A stretch of 64,000 nucleotides of DNA, taken from Rhodoferax sp. OV413 (GTDB lineage: Bacteria; Pseudomonadota; Gammaproteobacteria; Burkholderiales; Burkholderiaceae_C). This document shows, one piece after another, positions 44,778 to 53,932 of this stretch. Numbering within the stretch: the first letter of the stretch is position 1; every line of letters starts with the position of its first letter. The position numbers and the translations under genes are program-made. A model generated the notes under the pieces. That model did not search any database, was not told the origin of the DNA, and was given only the letters and a program-made list of their open reading frames with translations. The stretch spans positions 176,995 to 240,994 of the forward strand of contig CAMAWD010000001.1 of the NCBI GenBank assembly GCA_945861785.1, given 5' to 3'.

Positions 44778-45321
44778 CGTGTCTCTTGGGCCTGGTTAAA
44801 ACCGGCATGTATGGATCCGCAAAAAGGATCGGTCAAGGGCGGTGGGTACAGGGCACTGCTGCCTCAACGGGCAATTAAAAACGAATGACAATATTCTACT
44901 CAAGGGTGCGTAGTTCTGGCCCCGCATTGTGCCGGCTGAGCTGACATCGGTGAACCAGCCTGCGGCCAGTTGTCTTTAGCCCTTTGGCTTGAGCTTGATC
45001 TTCAGTTTGGAGTGCCCAATGCCCAACGCCACCCACTGCGCGCTAGTGCGCTTCGTGGCGGTCGCTCGATAAATACATGCCTTGCGAATCTGCGCAGTAC
45101 CGCCGCAACGTCAAGCGAAAGGTCCATGCCTGTCACGTCTTCATTCAAGCGTGCCAGACCGCGCAGGGCTTGTCTCAGTACCTCTCGAGCACATTCCCTG
45201 CGCGCGCGTGGGCTTCGTTTGGTTCCTGGCTGCGCACCATCAGACCCGAAATGCCGCCCTCGGAGCTGGTCGTCACCACCGCGCTGCGTCAGTGCCTGCC
45301 GCAATCCGCAGAGATCAACAT
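44778..45321. other. 544-bp spacer, no supportable gene
   Basis: Open frames on both strands (for example 45077-45325 + and 45002-45304 -) are arginine-rich and lack domains. AT-rich sequence at about 44870-44905 may hold the promoter of the adjacent Bug gene. The stretch could be decayed coding sequence but cannot be assigned. Confidence 0.4.
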
Positions 45322-45774
45322 CTAACCACCCGTGGGACCATCCAGGCTTTTTAGAGCGGGATCCATCCAGCCTGGTCTGGGCTTGTGATCAATCCGATCC
45401 TTGACCAAGTCGTCCATGGAGGGCATCGGTATGTCGGATGCTTCCACCTGGTGCAAGACCAATACGTCGTCGCCTGCGCTCTCGAACCAATACTTGAAGC
45501 CTCGCGGGATAAGAATGCCTTCATAGGGGCCGAGCTCCGCGATATGCCTTTCAGGATCCTCGCCGTAGAACCGTGCACGTCCTGACAGAACTGTCCACAT
45601 GCCATCGAGGTGCGAGTGCGAGTGAAGATTGTTCTCTCCACCTTTGCGTATCACTTGAATGGCTCCGATCATCCGGTCAGTGCGACACAGAATCCTGACC
45701 TTCTTCGGCAGACCATCTGGAAGATCGGTGTCCATTCGAAATTGTTGGGGTTCGGTGACCATGATCGTCTCCAT
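45322..45774 (-). CDS. Small single-domain cupin protein
   Basis: This is a 150-residue cupin_2 protein. Metal-type motif 1 is around residues 47-60 (GGENNLHSHSHLDGMWTVLS). Motif 2 (GPYEGILIPRGFKYWFESAG) lacks the usual histidine. It lies at the 3' end of the - strand arm of the aromatic island, after a truncated hydratase gene. It is one of four cupin proteins in the island. No activity can be named. Confidence 0.82.
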   Translation of the reverse strand: METIMVTEPQQFRMDTDLPDGLPKKVRILCRTDRMIGAIQVIRKGGENNLHSHSHLDGMWTVLSGRARFYGEDPERHIAELGPYEGILIPRGFKYWFESAGDDVLVLHQVEASDIPMPSMDDLVKDRIDHKPRPGWMDPALKSLDGPTGG

Positions 45775-45876
45775 GCTTCAATGGTTGGCTTGCGCGCGTG
45801 CGGATTCAGGCGCGTGTTCTGGAAAGAAATTTGGCAAGGCAACCAGATTCTACCGACCCCAAATCTGCGGACGCTG

Positions 45877-46110
45877 TCACTGCCCTGCCAACTGCTGCTG
45901 CACGGCCCGCGACGTGAGACCGACCTTCAGACCGACAGCACGCCGACCCGATTGCAAGCGCGAGCGCGTGTTGATTTCCGCAACGGCGTAAGCCGACTCC
46001 AGCCCACTGATGCCAAATGTCTCGGATTTGCGCGCAATCACCCGCCGTTCAGCACGCGCCGGCGCCAGCGCCTCGGCGGCTTGTTGCATCACTTCATTCG
46101 CAATTGCCAT
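45877..46110 (-). pseudogene. 2-keto-4-pentenoate hydratase, N-terminal fragment
   Basis: The encoded 77 residues match the start of the MhpD/XylJ-type 2-keto-4-pentenoate hydratase family (fumarylacetoacetate-hydrolase fold): ESAYAVAEINTRSRLQSGRR, then VGLKVGLTSRAVQQQL. The frame then ends at a stop, whereas the intact family is about 260 residues. No continuation is found downstream in any frame. The gene normally acts after the meta-cleavage hydrolase, so this pathway step is broken here or supplied elsewhere. Confidence 0.75.
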
Positions 46111-46215
46111 GGCGTCAATCCTTGTCGGGCTGGTAATGTCGGCGACGCGGACATACGGGTGACAAACCCGCCGCATGGCGAAGCCAAGCCCGGCCTTTCC
46201 CGTTGGTCGCTAAAG

Positions 46216-47211
46216 CTACTTGCTGACCAGCAACCCCAAGCTGGAAAACAAGGCCTTGTTCCGGTCGTATTCCGTGCGAATGAGTCGCGCCAATTCAGGT
46301 GAGGGCATGTTGCGCGCCTCGATGCCCTGCCCCAGAAGCGTCTCCTGATAGACCGGGTTGGTCCCGAGACCAAGCACGCTGCTGTAAATTCTTTGTGCCA
46401 GGGCGTCCGGCAAAGTGGCAGGCCCCATCAACGCCAGCCAGTTTCCCGCCGTGAAGCTTGCGAACCCCTGCTCCTGGAACGTAGGAACGGTGGGCATGAG
46501 CGAAAAGCGCTCGGTGCTGGCGACACCGAGAGCGAGAAGCTTCCCACCTTTTACCAGGGGCAATGCAGCCCCAACTGACGACCACATCATGGGAGCATGT
46601 CCTGCCACCACATCCTGCAGCGCCGGCAGTCCCCCTTTATAGGGAAGATGATTGAGTTTTATGCCTGTGGCACGGGCAAAAAGCTCCGTGGCTACATGGC
46701 CAGAGGACCCCAGTCCGCTGGTCGCCACATCAATGCGCCCAGGGTTGGCCTTGGCTGCGGCAACCACTTGCTGCATGTTTCGGTATTCCAAAGACGGGTT
46801 GGAAACAAAAACAAGCGGGAAGCTGCCAACCATGCCAATCGGCTTCAGATCCTTGACCGGATCAATCGGCAATTTCTCGGTGAGAAATGGCACGGTGTTC
46901 AATACCGTGTCTAGCAGAAGACAAATACTGTAGCCGTCTGGCGCAGCCTGGGCAGTCGCCTCTGCGGCGAGAAAGCCCGAGACCCCGGGCTTGTTGTCAA
47001 TGACCACGGCCGAGCCCCAAGCCTCGGTGAGCAACTTGCCCATTGTTCGGGCCATGGCATCCGGGGCACCACCGGCGGAGGCGCCGACATAGAGCTTCAT
47101 GGCCCGGTTAGGAAAGGCAGCCTGCGCCAGCAGACGCGGGGATATTCCCGCGAGGGCCAACGCTGCCGTACTGGCCGTGAATTGGCGGCGATCTACGATG
47201 AACTTACCCAT
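46216..47211 (-). CDS. Tripartite tricarboxylate transporter (Bug-type) binding protein 2
   Basis: This is a 331-residue Bug protein with a twin-arginine-like export signal (VDRRQFTASTAALALAGISP). The family core is FPNRAMKLYVGASAGGAPDA, VIDNKPGVSGFLAAEATAQA and IDVATSGLGSSGHVATELFA. It sits between the hydrolase and the truncated hydratase on the - strand of the aromatic island, consistent with uptake of the aromatic acid degraded by this cluster. Confidence 0.9.
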   Translation of the reverse strand: MGKFIVDRRQFTASTAALALAGISPRLLAQAAFPNRAMKLYVGASAGGAPDAMARTMGKLLTEAWGSAVVIDNKPGVSGFLAAEATAQAAPDGYSICLLLDTVLNTVPFLTEKLPIDPVKDLKPIGMVGSFPLVFVSNPSLEYRNMQQVVAAAKANPGRIDVATSGLGSSGHVATELFARATGIKLNHLPYKGGLPALQDVVAGHAPMMWSSVGAALPLVKGGKLLALGVASTERFSLMPTVPTFQEQGFASFTAGNWLALMGPATLPDALAQRIYSSVLGLGTNPVYQETLLGQGIEARNMPSPELARLIRTEYDRNKALFSSLGLLVSK

Positions 47212-47351
47212 GGTATTGCTCCTTTGATTTGCGCCACGATGGGGGTGGCATTTTGTTGACTAACAGCTGAAAAAGTCAGGCATAAAGGCGGGAAGCGACC
47301 AGTCAAAGTTGGTGCCTGAGAACACAATGATTTCGCAGGGAACCAAAACAA

Positions 47352-48224
47352 TCATTCGAGCAAAAACCCGAGTTGCGCCTGGTTATAGGTATCTGGCTGC
47401 TCCCACTGCGGCCAATGCCCACAATCGTCCAGGACGGTCATGCGACCGTCGCGCAGGAACCGAAGTGCGCTTCGCGCGTGCTCGGGGGAGTTGCCGGGGT
47501 TGTGTTTGCTCCAGATGAGCATCACCGGACACTCAATCTGTGCGAGTTGCTCTTCGTTGGACCATCGGTCAGACCAGGCATCGTCCAGGAGACCTCCCAC
47601 GATTTCATTGGAGATCTGGGACAGGATGGGCGCACGTCCTGGTTGGTTATAGATCTGGTACCGAACCTCGATCAATTCGTCGGTCAGGTTCTTGGCGGGA
47701 TCGTGCATCAGCCAATTCATTCTTGCGCGGACAGCATCGCGCGTCAGTTCTCCGCTCGCGCGTTTGCTGCGGGCCAGCAAATCGGCAAGTTGCTGGCGTC
47801 CCTCGGGCGTACGGCGAATCAGCAGCGCGGTATTGAGGACGAGTTTGCGCACGCGCTTGGGGTATTGAATCGCGTAATGCGCAGCGACCATGCCACCGAG
47901 TGACTCCCCGCAGAGATCGACTTGATCACAGCCCAGAACATCGACCATTCCTGCCAAGTGGTCCACAAAGGATGCCATGGTGTAGTGCTTGGCTGGCGCG
48001 TCCGTGAAACCATGACCAACCATGTCCATCGCAATGACTCGAAAGTGCTCTGCATGGGATCGGAAATTCTTGACGAATGCCTCCGCATGCCCGCCAGTTC
48101 CGTGCAGCAGAATCAGGGTCCTGGCGTTTTTCTCACCGCTTTCAATGACACGGGTGCGAATGCCATTCACGTCGTAAAAAGCCTGCTTGACCTGCAAGCC
48201 CATTAGTTCAGACCAGATCGTCAT
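47352..48224 (-). CDS. Alpha/beta hydrolase, meta-cleavage product hydrolase-like
   Basis: This is a 290-residue hydrolase. The oxyanion region is LILLHGTGGHAEAF, the nucleophile S108 lies in CGESLGGMVA, the acid is around the LIWSKHNPGNS loop and the histidine in VLDDCGHWPQWEQP. It resembles C-C bond hydrolases acting after extradiol cleavage (BphD/MhpC/CarC type). It overlaps the CoA-transferase gene by 4 bp and shares the cluster with an extradiol dioxygenase. Confidence 0.87.
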   Translation of the reverse strand: MTIWSELMGLQVKQAFYDVNGIRTRVIESGEKNARTLILLHGTGGHAEAFVKNFRSHAEHFRVIAMDMVGHGFTDAPAKHYTMASFVDHLAGMVDVLGCDQVDLCGESLGGMVAAHYAIQYPKRVRKLVLNTALLIRRTPEGRQQLADLLARSKRASGELTRDAVRARMNWLMHDPAKNLTDELIEVRYQIYNQPGRAPILSQISNEIVGGLLDDAWSDRWSNEEQLAQIECPVMLIWSKHNPGNSPEHARSALRFLRDGRMTVLDDCGHWPQWEQPDTYNQAQLGFLLE

Positions 48225-49462
48225 GAATCCTCCGTTGTCTCAAGTGCCAGTTGAAAGACGACTCCTTGATCCAGAAGCCGCTCGACCTCGGCGTCGGAGT
48301 GCCCGAGCGCCATCAAAATCTGCTCCGTGTGCTCGCCAAACCGGGGAGGCGGCAAGCGCGTGCTCCCGTTTTCCAGCCCAGCCATTTGGATAGGGCTGGC
48401 GAGCAATTCCAACTTGCCCAGTTGCGGGTGAACAATCGAGTCGATCAATCCAGATTGCCGGACCTGTTCATCTTCCAGAACATCGGCGATCGAATTGATC
48501 GGCCCGCATGGAATGCCAACGTTTTGCAGACGGGTCATCCAATCTGATCGTGTCCGCGCCTTGAGCTTGGCGCCGATGATCTCTTTGAGAACCGCACGAT
48601 GGGTTGCCCTCGTTGCATTGTCAACAAATCTTGGATCGGCGGTGAGCTCCTCCAGCCCCAGGACAGCGCACAGCCTGATCCACATCTCGGGCGTGGCAGG
48701 AGCAATGCTGAATTCCCCATCCATCGCGTGGAAGACACCATAGGGCGCGATCACCGGATGGTCGTTGCCAGAGCGCTGTGGCACTTCCTTGAGGCTGAGG
48801 TACCTCTGGCCCTGCACGCTCAGCAGGCTGACCAGGCTGCCAAGCAGCGACAACTCCACCTTCTGGCCTCGCCCTGAGTTTTCTCTGGCCCGCAATGCTG
48901 CCAGCAAGGCAATGGCAGTCCACATGCCTGAGGTGAGGTCTCCGATCGCCACACCAACCCGAACCGGACCACTCTCTGCGGTGCCCGTCACGCTCATCAG
49001 ACCAGAGTAGGCTTGGGCCACTTGATCGAAGCCTGGCATGGAGCCAAGCGGTCCTTTGACGCCAAATCCCGAAATGCTGGCATAGATGAGTTTCGGGCAT
49101 TCAGCGCTGACAGCGTCGAAGTCCAGCCCCATCGACTTCATGACGCCTGGTGTGAAATTCTCGACGACGATGTCGACATTGCTCAGCCACTGCCTCAAAA
49201 GAGCACTGCTCTGCGGGTTTCGGAAGTCCAGGGCGATGCTCTTCTTGTTTCGGTTCGTCGACAGGAAATACGTGCTCTCGCCTGAATCGAAAGGCCCCCA
49301 GCCGCGGATGAAATCGCCGTTTGGTAGCGGCTCCACCTTGAATACGTCAGCACCCAAGTCAGCCAGAATCATCGTACAGAATGGCCCTGCCAGTGCGCGC
49401 GTCAAGTCCAGGACTCGCACGCCTGCAAGCGGCAAACGGGAGGTGTCTTCGGCGCTCATCAT
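48221..49462 (-). CDS. CaiB/BaiF family CoA transferase
   Basis: This is a 413-residue family III CoA transferase. It has an N-terminal GVRVLDLTRALAGPFCTMIL, the ADVFKVEPLPNGD strand, and STYFLSTNRNKKSIALDFRN. The domain with the catalytic aspartate is in the VGVAIGDLTSGMWTAIALLA region. It overlaps both neighbours by 4 bp (GntR upstream, hydrolase downstream). It would transfer CoA to a carboxylate substrate or side chain, matching the enoyl-CoA hydratase on the opposite arm. Confidence 0.9.
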   Translation of the reverse strand: MMSAEDTSRLPLAGVRVLDLTRALAGPFCTMILADLGADVFKVEPLPNGDFIRGWGPFDSGESTYFLSTNRNKKSIALDFRNPQSSALLRQWLSNVDIVVENFTPGVMKSMGLDFDAVSAECPKLIYASISGFGVKGPLGSMPGFDQVAQAYSGLMSVTGTAESGPVRVGVAIGDLTSGMWTAIALLAALRARENSGRGQKVELSLLGSLVSLLSVQGQRYLSLKEVPQRSGNDHPVIAPYGVFHAMDGEFSIAPATPEMWIRLCAVLGLEELTADPRFVDNATRATHRAVLKEIIGAKLKARTRSDWMTRLQNVGIPCGPINSIADVLEDEQVRQSGLIDSIVHPQLGKLELLASPIQMAGLENGSTRLPPPRFGEHTEQILMALGHSDAEVERLLDQGVVFQLALETTEDS

Positions 49463-50127
49463 GCAAGCTTCAGATTGCGTCGTTCGAAGGCCGTCGAGAT
49501 GTCGGCCAGCAAGGCAGATTGAATGGTCAAGTGCTTGTGGATTTCTGCGCTTGCGCCGGCACCATCACCCGCAAGGATGAATTCCATGATCTTCTGATGT
49601 TCCTGGCTGGAGGACTTCAGCCGCGCTGGGCTCTGAAGTCTGAAGCGGCGGTATGGCGTCAGCCGGTCGCGCAGGTTCTCGGTCTGCTGGCAAAGGAACT
49701 CGTTGTGGGCTCCCTCATAGATGATCTTGTGAAACGAATAGTTTGCTTCGAAGTAGAGGTTCAGCCCCTCTTCCGAATCATTGTTCGCAAACTCCAGACA
49801 GTCATTTTGCGCAGTCTGCAGCAAATGCCGCTCGGTCGTGCTCATTCTTTCGGCGGCCAACCTCGCGCAAGATGCTTCCAGTTCAGCCATGACTTCGAAC
49901 ATCTGCGCCATCTTGGGCAGTGGAATCGCGGTGACCATGGCTCCTTGCCGCGGCCGCAATTCGACCAGGCCCATCGTGGCAAGCTGCAGAAAGGCCTCTC
50001 TGATCGGTGTACGTGAGACCCCGAAGGTCCGGCACAGGTCAGCCTCGTTCAACCTCCCTCCAGGCTGGACTTCGCCGGAAATGATTTGCTTCTCAAGCGT
50101 TCGATATATCAGCTCAGCATTGTTCAT
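49459..50127 (-). CDS. GntR-family (FCD) transcriptional regulator
   Basis: This is a 222-residue protein. The winged helix lies at about residues 5-70 (AELIYRTLEKQIISGEVQPG, then VSRTPIREAFLQLATMGLVE). The FCD domain has metal-type residues in YFEANYSFHKIIYEGAHNEF and the downstream histidines. It is translationally coupled to the CoA-transferase gene and sits in the aromatic island. The palindromic GTATAC sites upstream of the two arms are its likely operators. Confidence 0.88.
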   Translation of the reverse strand: MNNAELIYRTLEKQIISGEVQPGGRLNEADLCRTFGVSRTPIREAFLQLATMGLVELRPRQGAMVTAIPLPKMAQMFEVMAELEASCARLAAERMSTTERHLLQTAQNDCLEFANNDSEEGLNLYFEANYSFHKIIYEGAHNEFLCQQTENLRDRLTPYRRFRLQSPARLKSSSQEHQKIMEFILAGDGAGASAEIHKHLTIQSALLADISTAFERRNLKLA

Positions 50128-50197
50128 GGTTTCTCTCTCGGTAACGGCATGCCTCGGGCAGGTTCACCGTTGCCCTGGGCAATTTCTGCGGAAGCCT

Positions 50198-51178
50198 TCA
50201 ACTGATCCTTGAAAGGTTGAAGCCGGGCGAATTCGTAACCTCTACGGGCGCTCGGGTGCCAGACGATGCCAACAAGTCCATTTCAGCTCTGATCGCCTTA
50301 CGCGCCGCCTCTGGCAGCCACTTCCGCTCATGCCCCCAGAGGCTCGGCGATGAAATGCGTTCCTGTTGCCAACTTTCGAGGTCGATCAGTCTGCCGGCCC
50401 AGCCAGTCTCCACCATGAATCCACCTGGCGACTGGGAGTAAAAGGACAACATGTGATCGTTCGTATGCCTGCCAAGGGTGCTGACAATACGATCAGGTAT
50501 GGCCTGCGCACGGTCATAGATGCGACCAATGTCGTCGAGGTGCAGGTACTCGATCATCAAATGGTGAACCTTCGCCTCAGCGGACTGAAGCAGTGCAAAC
50601 GAGTGATGCCGTGTATTGGTGTGCATGAACTGAACATCGATCGGCGACTCCATGAAGTCGGTCAAGCGAAAGCCCAATTTCAGGTAGAAGTCGCTCATGA
50701 CGCCAATTTGCGGAGTTTGCAGAACGACGTGTCCCAATCCGAGATCGCCAGTCCGGAACCCTCCGATGGCGCCGTTCGGCACAAATGCGGTCCCTTCTGG
50801 CATGGGTCCATGGAACAACTCGATTCGATTGCCGTCGGGGTCCTTGAACCAATTCAGTGCCGCCACACGCCTGCTCAGGCAATCTTGCTGAGACCCCCTT
50901 TGGACTGAAGTTTGCCTGGACTCGATTTGTTCAGACAACTTGTCCAGCGACGAGGCACCCTCGACCTCCAATCCGATACAGGCCAGGCCATCGCGCTCAC
51001 CCCGCGTCACGAACAGACGGAAAGGTCTGTCATCCATACGAAGATGAAGCGTCCCGGACCCCGCATCCAGAACCTGCATTCCCAGAAAGTCGGCGGCGAA
51101 CGTCTGCCACCTCGCGAGGTCTGTAGCCTCAATTCCGACATAACCCAACTGCTTGATCGGGAGGGGTCCCTTGTTCAT
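50198..51178 (-). CDS. Type I extradiol ring-cleavage dioxygenase (VOC superfamily, BphC-like)
   Basis: This is a 326-residue two-domain vicinal-oxygen-chelate protein. Iron ligands fit H150 (GLGHVVLQT), H205 or H206 (VHHLMIEY) and E257 (GGFMVETGW). Second-sphere H191/H192 and H238 and a tyrosine in SFYSQS match BphC-type active sites. It should cleave a catechol-type product next to its hydroxyls. An in-frame TTG lies 12 bp further up, but the ATG at 51178 is preferred. It is divergent from the Rieske-oxygenase operon. Confidence 0.88.
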   Translation of the reverse strand: MNKGPLPIKQLGYVGIEATDLARWQTFAADFLGMQVLDAGSGTLHLRMDDRPFRLFVTRGERDGLACIGLEVEGASSLDKLSEQIESRQTSVQRGSQQDCLSRRVAALNWFKDPDGNRIELFHGPMPEGTAFVPNGAIGGFRTGDLGLGHVVLQTPQIGVMSDFYLKLGFRLTDFMESPIDVQFMHTNTRHHSFALLQSAEAKVHHLMIEYLHLDDIGRIYDRAQAIPDRIVSTLGRHTNDHMLSFYSQSPGGFMVETGWAGRLIDLESWQQERISSPSLWGHERKWLPEAARKAIRAEMDLLASSGTRAPVEVTNSPGFNLSRIS

Positions 51179-51276
51179 TGGATGTCTCAATTGCGTACGT
51201 TGAAGGCTTGGCCTAACATTTAGTGAAGCTCAAAATTAACAATACGAACTCATTTGGCATATCGAGCAATCTTTAT

Positions 51277-51304
51277 TGTATACATTTAGAGTCGTACCGT
51301 ATAC
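51277..51304. promoter_or_regulatory. Paired GTATAC operator sites in the divergent promoter
   Basis: TGTATACA at 51277-51284 and CCGTATACTT, with its GTATAC core at 51299-51304, have centres 21 bp apart, that is two helical turns on one DNA face. They lie in the AT-rich 154-bp spacer between the extradiol dioxygenase and the enoyl-CoA hydratase/Rieske operon. GTATAC-centred palindromes are typical operators of GntR/FCD regulators, and such a regulator is encoded next door at 49459-50127. Sites so close to the + strand start suggest repression relieved by a pathway compound. Confidence 0.6.
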
Positions 51305-51332
51305 TTAACGGCGACAAATTGAAGGGGAGACT

Positions 51333-52163
51333 GTGGCGAAAGTGGAGCCGGTATGCAAAGAGCGCTTGCCTGGCACTGGCCAAGGCGAGGTATTCATCGC
51401 TGAAGACCGCGGCGTGGTCCGGCTGACTCTGTCCAATCCCGGAAAGCTCAATGCCTTGACGGCGGCCATGTGGGTTGAGTTGGCCCACGCGTTCAACACG
51501 TTCAGTCTGCGCAACGACCTTCGCTGCGTCGTGGTGTCTGGAGCAGGCACTGAGGCATTTGCCGCCGGCGCCGATATCTCCGAGTTCGAAACGGTTCGCA
51601 ACACGCCTGATCAAGTCGAGCAATACCACGAGAACATAGTGCCTGCAGCGCTGGATGCGATCGCGGCATGTGACGTTCCGGTCGTCGCGGCCATACGGGG
51701 TGCATGCATTGGCGGAGGCCTTGAAATCGCATCGGTATGCGACATCAGGGTGTGCAATTCGGTCGCGCGCTTTGGTGCGCCTGTCGGACTGCTCGGCTTC
51801 CCCATGGCACCGCGCGAGTTCCGATACTTGATTCGCCTATTCGGTGCGCGCGTCGTGGCCGAGCTACTCCTCGAAGGCAGGATCTTTGACGCGGCCCAGG
51901 CCCAGCGCAGGGGCATCGTGACCGAGGTCTTTGAATCCGAGAGCTTCGACAACGCTTTGGGGCGCACGGTGGAGCGTGTCTGCAGAGGCTCTCCTTTGGC
52001 AGCGCGGATCAACAAGAGGCAGATCCGCGACTTCCTCGATCAGGCCGCCCCGCCTTCCCTGGCAGAGCGTCGGGAGTTCTACAAGTTTGCAAACAGCGAC
52101 GACTACCGCGCCGGCAGAGTTGCGTTCCTGCAAAAGGGAACTCCCGTCTTCACGGGAACGTGA
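51333..52163 (+). CDS. Enoyl-CoA hydratase/isomerase family protein
   Basis: This is a 276-residue crotonase-fold protein starting at GTG with GAAGGGGA upstream. It has VVVSGAGTEAFAAGADISEF (oxyanion strand 1), AIRGACIGGGLEIASVCDIR (strand 2) and a typical FGAPVGLLGFPMAPREFRYL. Its stop overlaps a possible upstream GTG of the oxygenase gene. It is the first gene of the + strand arm of the aromatic island. Confidence 0.88.
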   Translation: MAKVEPVCKERLPGTGQGEVFIAEDRGVVRLTLSNPGKLNALTAAMWVELAHAFNTFSLRNDLRCVVVSGAGTEAFAAGADISEFETVRNTPDQVEQYHENIVPAALDAIAACDVPVVAAIRGACIGGGLEIASVCDIRVCNSVARFGAPVGLLGFPMAPREFRYLIRLFGARVVAELLLEGRIFDAAQAQRRGIVTEVFESESFDNALGRTVERVCRGSPLAARINKRQIRDFLDQAAPPSLAERREFYKFANSDDYRAGRVAFLQKGTPVFTGT

Positions 52164-52198
52164 GGACGTTTCAAACGAGCAAGGACAGGACTCCAAAC

Positions 52199-53431
52199 AT
52201 GGACACTGCGATCAATTCAGAGGCCTCCCAGGCCCGGAATAGGCCCGAGGTGGGCAAGATGGAGCATCTGGCCTGGCCAACTCGATTGGCGGAGGTTCCG
52301 AAAGAGGTCTTTGTTCGGCCCGACATCTTCGAGGCTGAACTGAATCGAATCTTTTATTCGAACGAGTGGCTGGTGGTAGGGCACCAGGCTGAAGTCCCCA
52401 AGAATGGGGACTTCAAGACCTACACCCTTGGCAAAGTACCGCTCCTGATCACACGGGACAAGCAAGGTGAGGTCCATGTCTTTTACAACAGTTGCACACA
52501 CCGCTCCACCCAGATCGAGACCGCGACCCGGGGCAATCGCAAGGCATTCAACTGTCCGTACCACCGATGGGGCTTCGCAGCGACTGGCGAGCTCATAGGC
52601 ACGCCAAATCGTCCGGGTGATTTTCCCGAGTCATTCGACCGAAAGGACTATGCCCTTCGCAGCCCGCACTACGCCTTCGTCCATGGACTGATTTTTGTTT
52701 GTCTGGGTGCATCACCCCCGCCCATCGAGCAGTATCTTGATGGGATCACAGACCAGATCGCGGCCGCCCTTGGAGGTGATGGCAATCTGGTTCTGCTGGG
52801 TTACCAGAAGGTCATCTACCGTGCCAATTGGAAAACTTTCGCAGACAACTGCAACTACCACGCAGGTCTGTTGCACACAGCATTTCGCTTGCTGAACTGG
52901 TCTGGTGGCAAGGGTGTCCAGACGGCAAATGCCCGCGGCCAGCGCGGTCATACCAGTGAGATTTCATTGCCAAAGACAACAGAGCTTCTCAATGATCCAT
53001 CGATCATTTCGTTGCGAAGCCATTCAGATGCACAAAAAGGATCTGTCAATGTTCGATTTTTTCCGCTCTCAGGCATTTCCCGCCACATGGACTCGATCAA
53101 CATCAGATTTGCAAACGCGCTGTCTCTTGACGAAACGGAGGTGCATTATGCGTACTTCGCCAGAGCGGAAGACTCCGAAGAGTTGATTGAGCACAGGGTT
53201 CGCCAAGCCTCCAATTTGCTGGGACCATGCGGCATGGTCAGCATGGAGGATGCCGCCGTGTTTCACCGCGTTCATGTTGGCAGCCACACACCTGGGGTTG
53301 CCGTCTTCCTCAAAGGGGTGACCGACGCCAACACGATGCCAGACACGTTTGGACAAGCCGACGAATCTGCCAATATGCCCTTCTGGGAATACTACCGCGC
53401 GCTGATGGGATTTGAGAGGGAGCAACCATGA
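52199..53431 (+). CDS. Rieske ring-hydroxylating dioxygenase alpha subunit
   Basis: This is a 410-residue protein. The Rieske [2Fe-2S] site is C99-T-H101 and C119-x2-H122 (NCPYHRWGF). The mononuclear iron site region is ADNCNYHAGLLH, giving H221 and H226, with the electron-bridging D216 in the usual place. The start at 52199 has AGGA eight bases upstream and is favoured over an in-frame GTG at 52160. With the BenD-like dehydrogenase downstream, dihydroxylation of an aromatic carboxylate is likely. No reductase or ferredoxin gene accompanies it. Confidence 0.9.
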   Translation: MDTAINSEASQARNRPEVGKMEHLAWPTRLAEVPKEVFVRPDIFEAELNRIFYSNEWLVVGHQAEVPKNGDFKTYTLGKVPLLITRDKQGEVHVFYNSCTHRSTQIETATRGNRKAFNCPYHRWGFAATGELIGTPNRPGDFPESFDRKDYALRSPHYAFVHGLIFVCLGASPPPIEQYLDGITDQIAAALGGDGNLVLLGYQKVIYRANWKTFADNCNYHAGLLHTAFRLLNWSGGKGVQTANARGQRGHTSEISLPKTTELLNDPSIISLRSHSDAQKGSVNVRFFPLSGISRHMDSINIRFANALSLDETEVHYAYFARAEDSEELIEHRVRQASNLLGPCGMVSMEDAAVFHRVHVGSHTPGVAVFLKGVTDANTMPDTFGQADESANMPFWEYYRALMGFEREQP

Positions 53432-53922
53432 GCGCCGTGACCATAGATGTACTCATGGCGTTCGATGCGCTACAAGGTCAATATGCCGCAGCGTTGGACA
53501 AGCAACGCATGCAGGATTGGCTGGCGACGTTTTCAAACGACGAATCAGCAGCCTACGTTTGCACGACGGCGGAGAACGTCGAGGCCGGTTTCAAGATTGC
53601 GTGGATTCTGGATGACTGTCGAGCCCGCTTGCTGGATCGGGTGACGTTTGTCACCAAGGTATGGGCCGGCACCTACAACGAGCATCGCACGCGACGGGTT
53701 GCACAGCGCACCGCATGGAATCCCTTGGATGATGGCCAGTTTGCCTTTGAATCCAGCTTCATCGCGACCTATTGTTCTGCGGATGTGCGCCGTGCCGAAG
53801 TCTTTGCCACTGGAACGTACAACGACGTTGTCCGATTCGAGGCAGGTGAACTCAAGTTCATGAAGCGGCAAGTGATCGTGGATGGTCACATCCTCAACAG
53901 GTACCTGGTTTATCCACTCTGA
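53428..53922 (+). CDS. Ring-hydroxylating dioxygenase beta subunit
   Basis: This is a 164-residue small subunit of the SnoaL/NTF2-like fold, as in BenB/XylY (AFDALQGQYAAALDKQRMQD, WLATFSNDESAAYVCTTAEN). It is structural in the alpha3-beta3 oxygenase. It overlaps the alpha-subunit stop by 4 bp. Confidence 0.88.
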   Translation: MSAVTIDVLMAFDALQGQYAAALDKQRMQDWLATFSNDESAAYVCTTAENVEAGFKIAWILDDCRARLLDRVTFVTKVWAGTYNEHRTRRVAQRTAWNPLDDGQFAFESSFIATYCSADVRRAEVFATGTYNDVVRFEAGELKFMKRQVIVDGHILNRYLVYPL

Positions 53923-53932
53923 GGGCCGCATC

